From: GCA-1730015 sp964550655
GTDB taxonomy: Bacteria > Pseudomonadota > Gammaproteobacteria > Granulosicoccales > Granulosicoccaceae
NCBI GenBank assembly: GCA_964550655.1
Contig: CAZKAQ010000011.1
Span: 1-54,619, forward strand
DNA length: 54,619 nt
Reading direction: 5' to 3'
Both the position numbers and the translations under genes were made by a program. A model generated the notes under the pieces. It worked only from the letters and a program-made list of their open reading frames with translations, was not told where the DNA came from and made no database searches. Below are positions 54,408 through 54,619 of this stretch, piece after piece. Position 1 is the stretch's first letter. Each line of letters begins with the position of its first letter.

Positions 54408-54584
54408 GCCCGGACTATTCATGAAATGGCGAGCTTATCGCGCAGAGATTTGTTTTCACAGTGAATTTTCTTCTTGCGTCGAATACTTATTGATATTTGC
54501 AAAAGAAAAAATCCCTATTAAAGCTATCTTAGGGTGGAATCAAAGATCAAGTGAGATGCCGTCAATTTCGTGAATAGTCCGGGC
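54408..54584 (-). repeat. Copy C of MITE-like element, complete with terminal inverted repeats
   Basis: 177 bp with termini GCCCGGACTATTCATGAAAT and ATTTCGTGAATAGTCCGGGC (19 of 20 match). The internal hairpin is at 54526-54547 with loop GGTGGAAT and one mismatch in the arms. No coding capacity. It begins 7 bp after the glpK stop, in the orientation opposite to copy B. No target duplication was seen. Confidence 0.85.
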
Positions 54585-54586
54585 CA

Positions 54587-54619
54587 GGAGTCTGCGCGGC
54601 AGAACCTCTGCTACTGCGA
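54587..54619 (+). repeat. Start of a second copy of the 162-bp element (cut by window end)
   Basis: 33 bp identical apart from one base to 44472-44504. It starts 2 bp after the end of copy C and runs off the window. Confidence 0.85.

Noticed and set aside
54408..54584. Target-site duplication around element C
   Set aside because: Flanks CTCTA and CAGGA show no matching direct repeat of usual length.
44472..54619. glp locus as an integrase-borne genomic island with att sites
   Set aside because: No integrase, transposase or tRNA-end duplication seen; tRNA-Phe lies 7 kb away with no repeat of its 3' end found. Reported only as repeat-bounded.

Overview
The window is about 54.6 kb of chromosome from a gammaproteobacterium, most likely a marine, free-living, Pseudomonas-like lineage outside the Enterobacterales. 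The basis is gene order seen here and known from such genomes: ruvX-pyrR-pyrB-pyrX; pilT/pilU divergent from yggS-proC-yggT-metX-metW; asmA-mutY-yggX; gspC-D-E-F. No rRNA, CRISPR array, prophage or intact transposase gene was seen. There is one tRNA (Phe). One run of 100 Ns (15839-15938) sits inside the gspD repeat region.

Layout. 1-3.5 kb: ruvX, then a translationally coupled pyrimidine cluster (pyrR, pyrB and a catalytically degenerate dihydroorotase, pyrX), closed by a strong terminator. 3.5-5.7 kb: the twitching ATPases pilU and pilT on the minus strand. 5.9-11 kb: yggS, a transaldolase, proC, yggT, metX, metW. 11.4-11.8 kb: an HU-like protein with a lysine-rich tail. 12-19.6 kb: type II secretion genes gspC, D, E, F, with a long repetitive acidic tail on GspD. 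19.9-31.2 kb: a mixed envelope and accessory region with a VWA lipoprotein, a trypsin-like protease, a cold-shock protein, a calcium-repeat lipoprotein, an MFS transporter, a copper chaperone plus SCO pair, an enolase-superfamily enzyme and a solitary PilY1. 31.2-37.7 kb: an orphan TOPRIM protein next to a ProQ-like RNA chaperone, a MepK-like endopeptidase, a polytopic membrane protein, a DUF3581 protein, hmgA and tRNA-Phe. 37.4-44.4 kb: asmA-mutY-yggX, moaC divergent from moaD-moaE, and a DegP/DegQ protease. 44.7-54.4 kb: a complete glycerol uptake and catabolism locus of the rhizobial glpSTPQUV type with glpD and a divergent glpK.

The glycerol locus is a functional unit: GlpV captures glycerol in the periplasm, GlpP/Q with GlpS/T import it, GlpK phosphorylates it and GlpD oxidises glycerol 3-phosphate into the quinone pool. 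It lies between copies of two different non-coding repeat families. A 162-bp element with terminal inverted repeats lies at 44472-44633, and the start of a second copy lies at 54587-54619. A roughly 180-bp MITE-like element flanks glpK in inverted orientation (52646-52825 and 54408-54584), with a partial third copy at 25327-25445. These repeats, the orphan TOPRIM protein beside ProQ, and the repeat-rich GspD tail are the most unusual things in the window.
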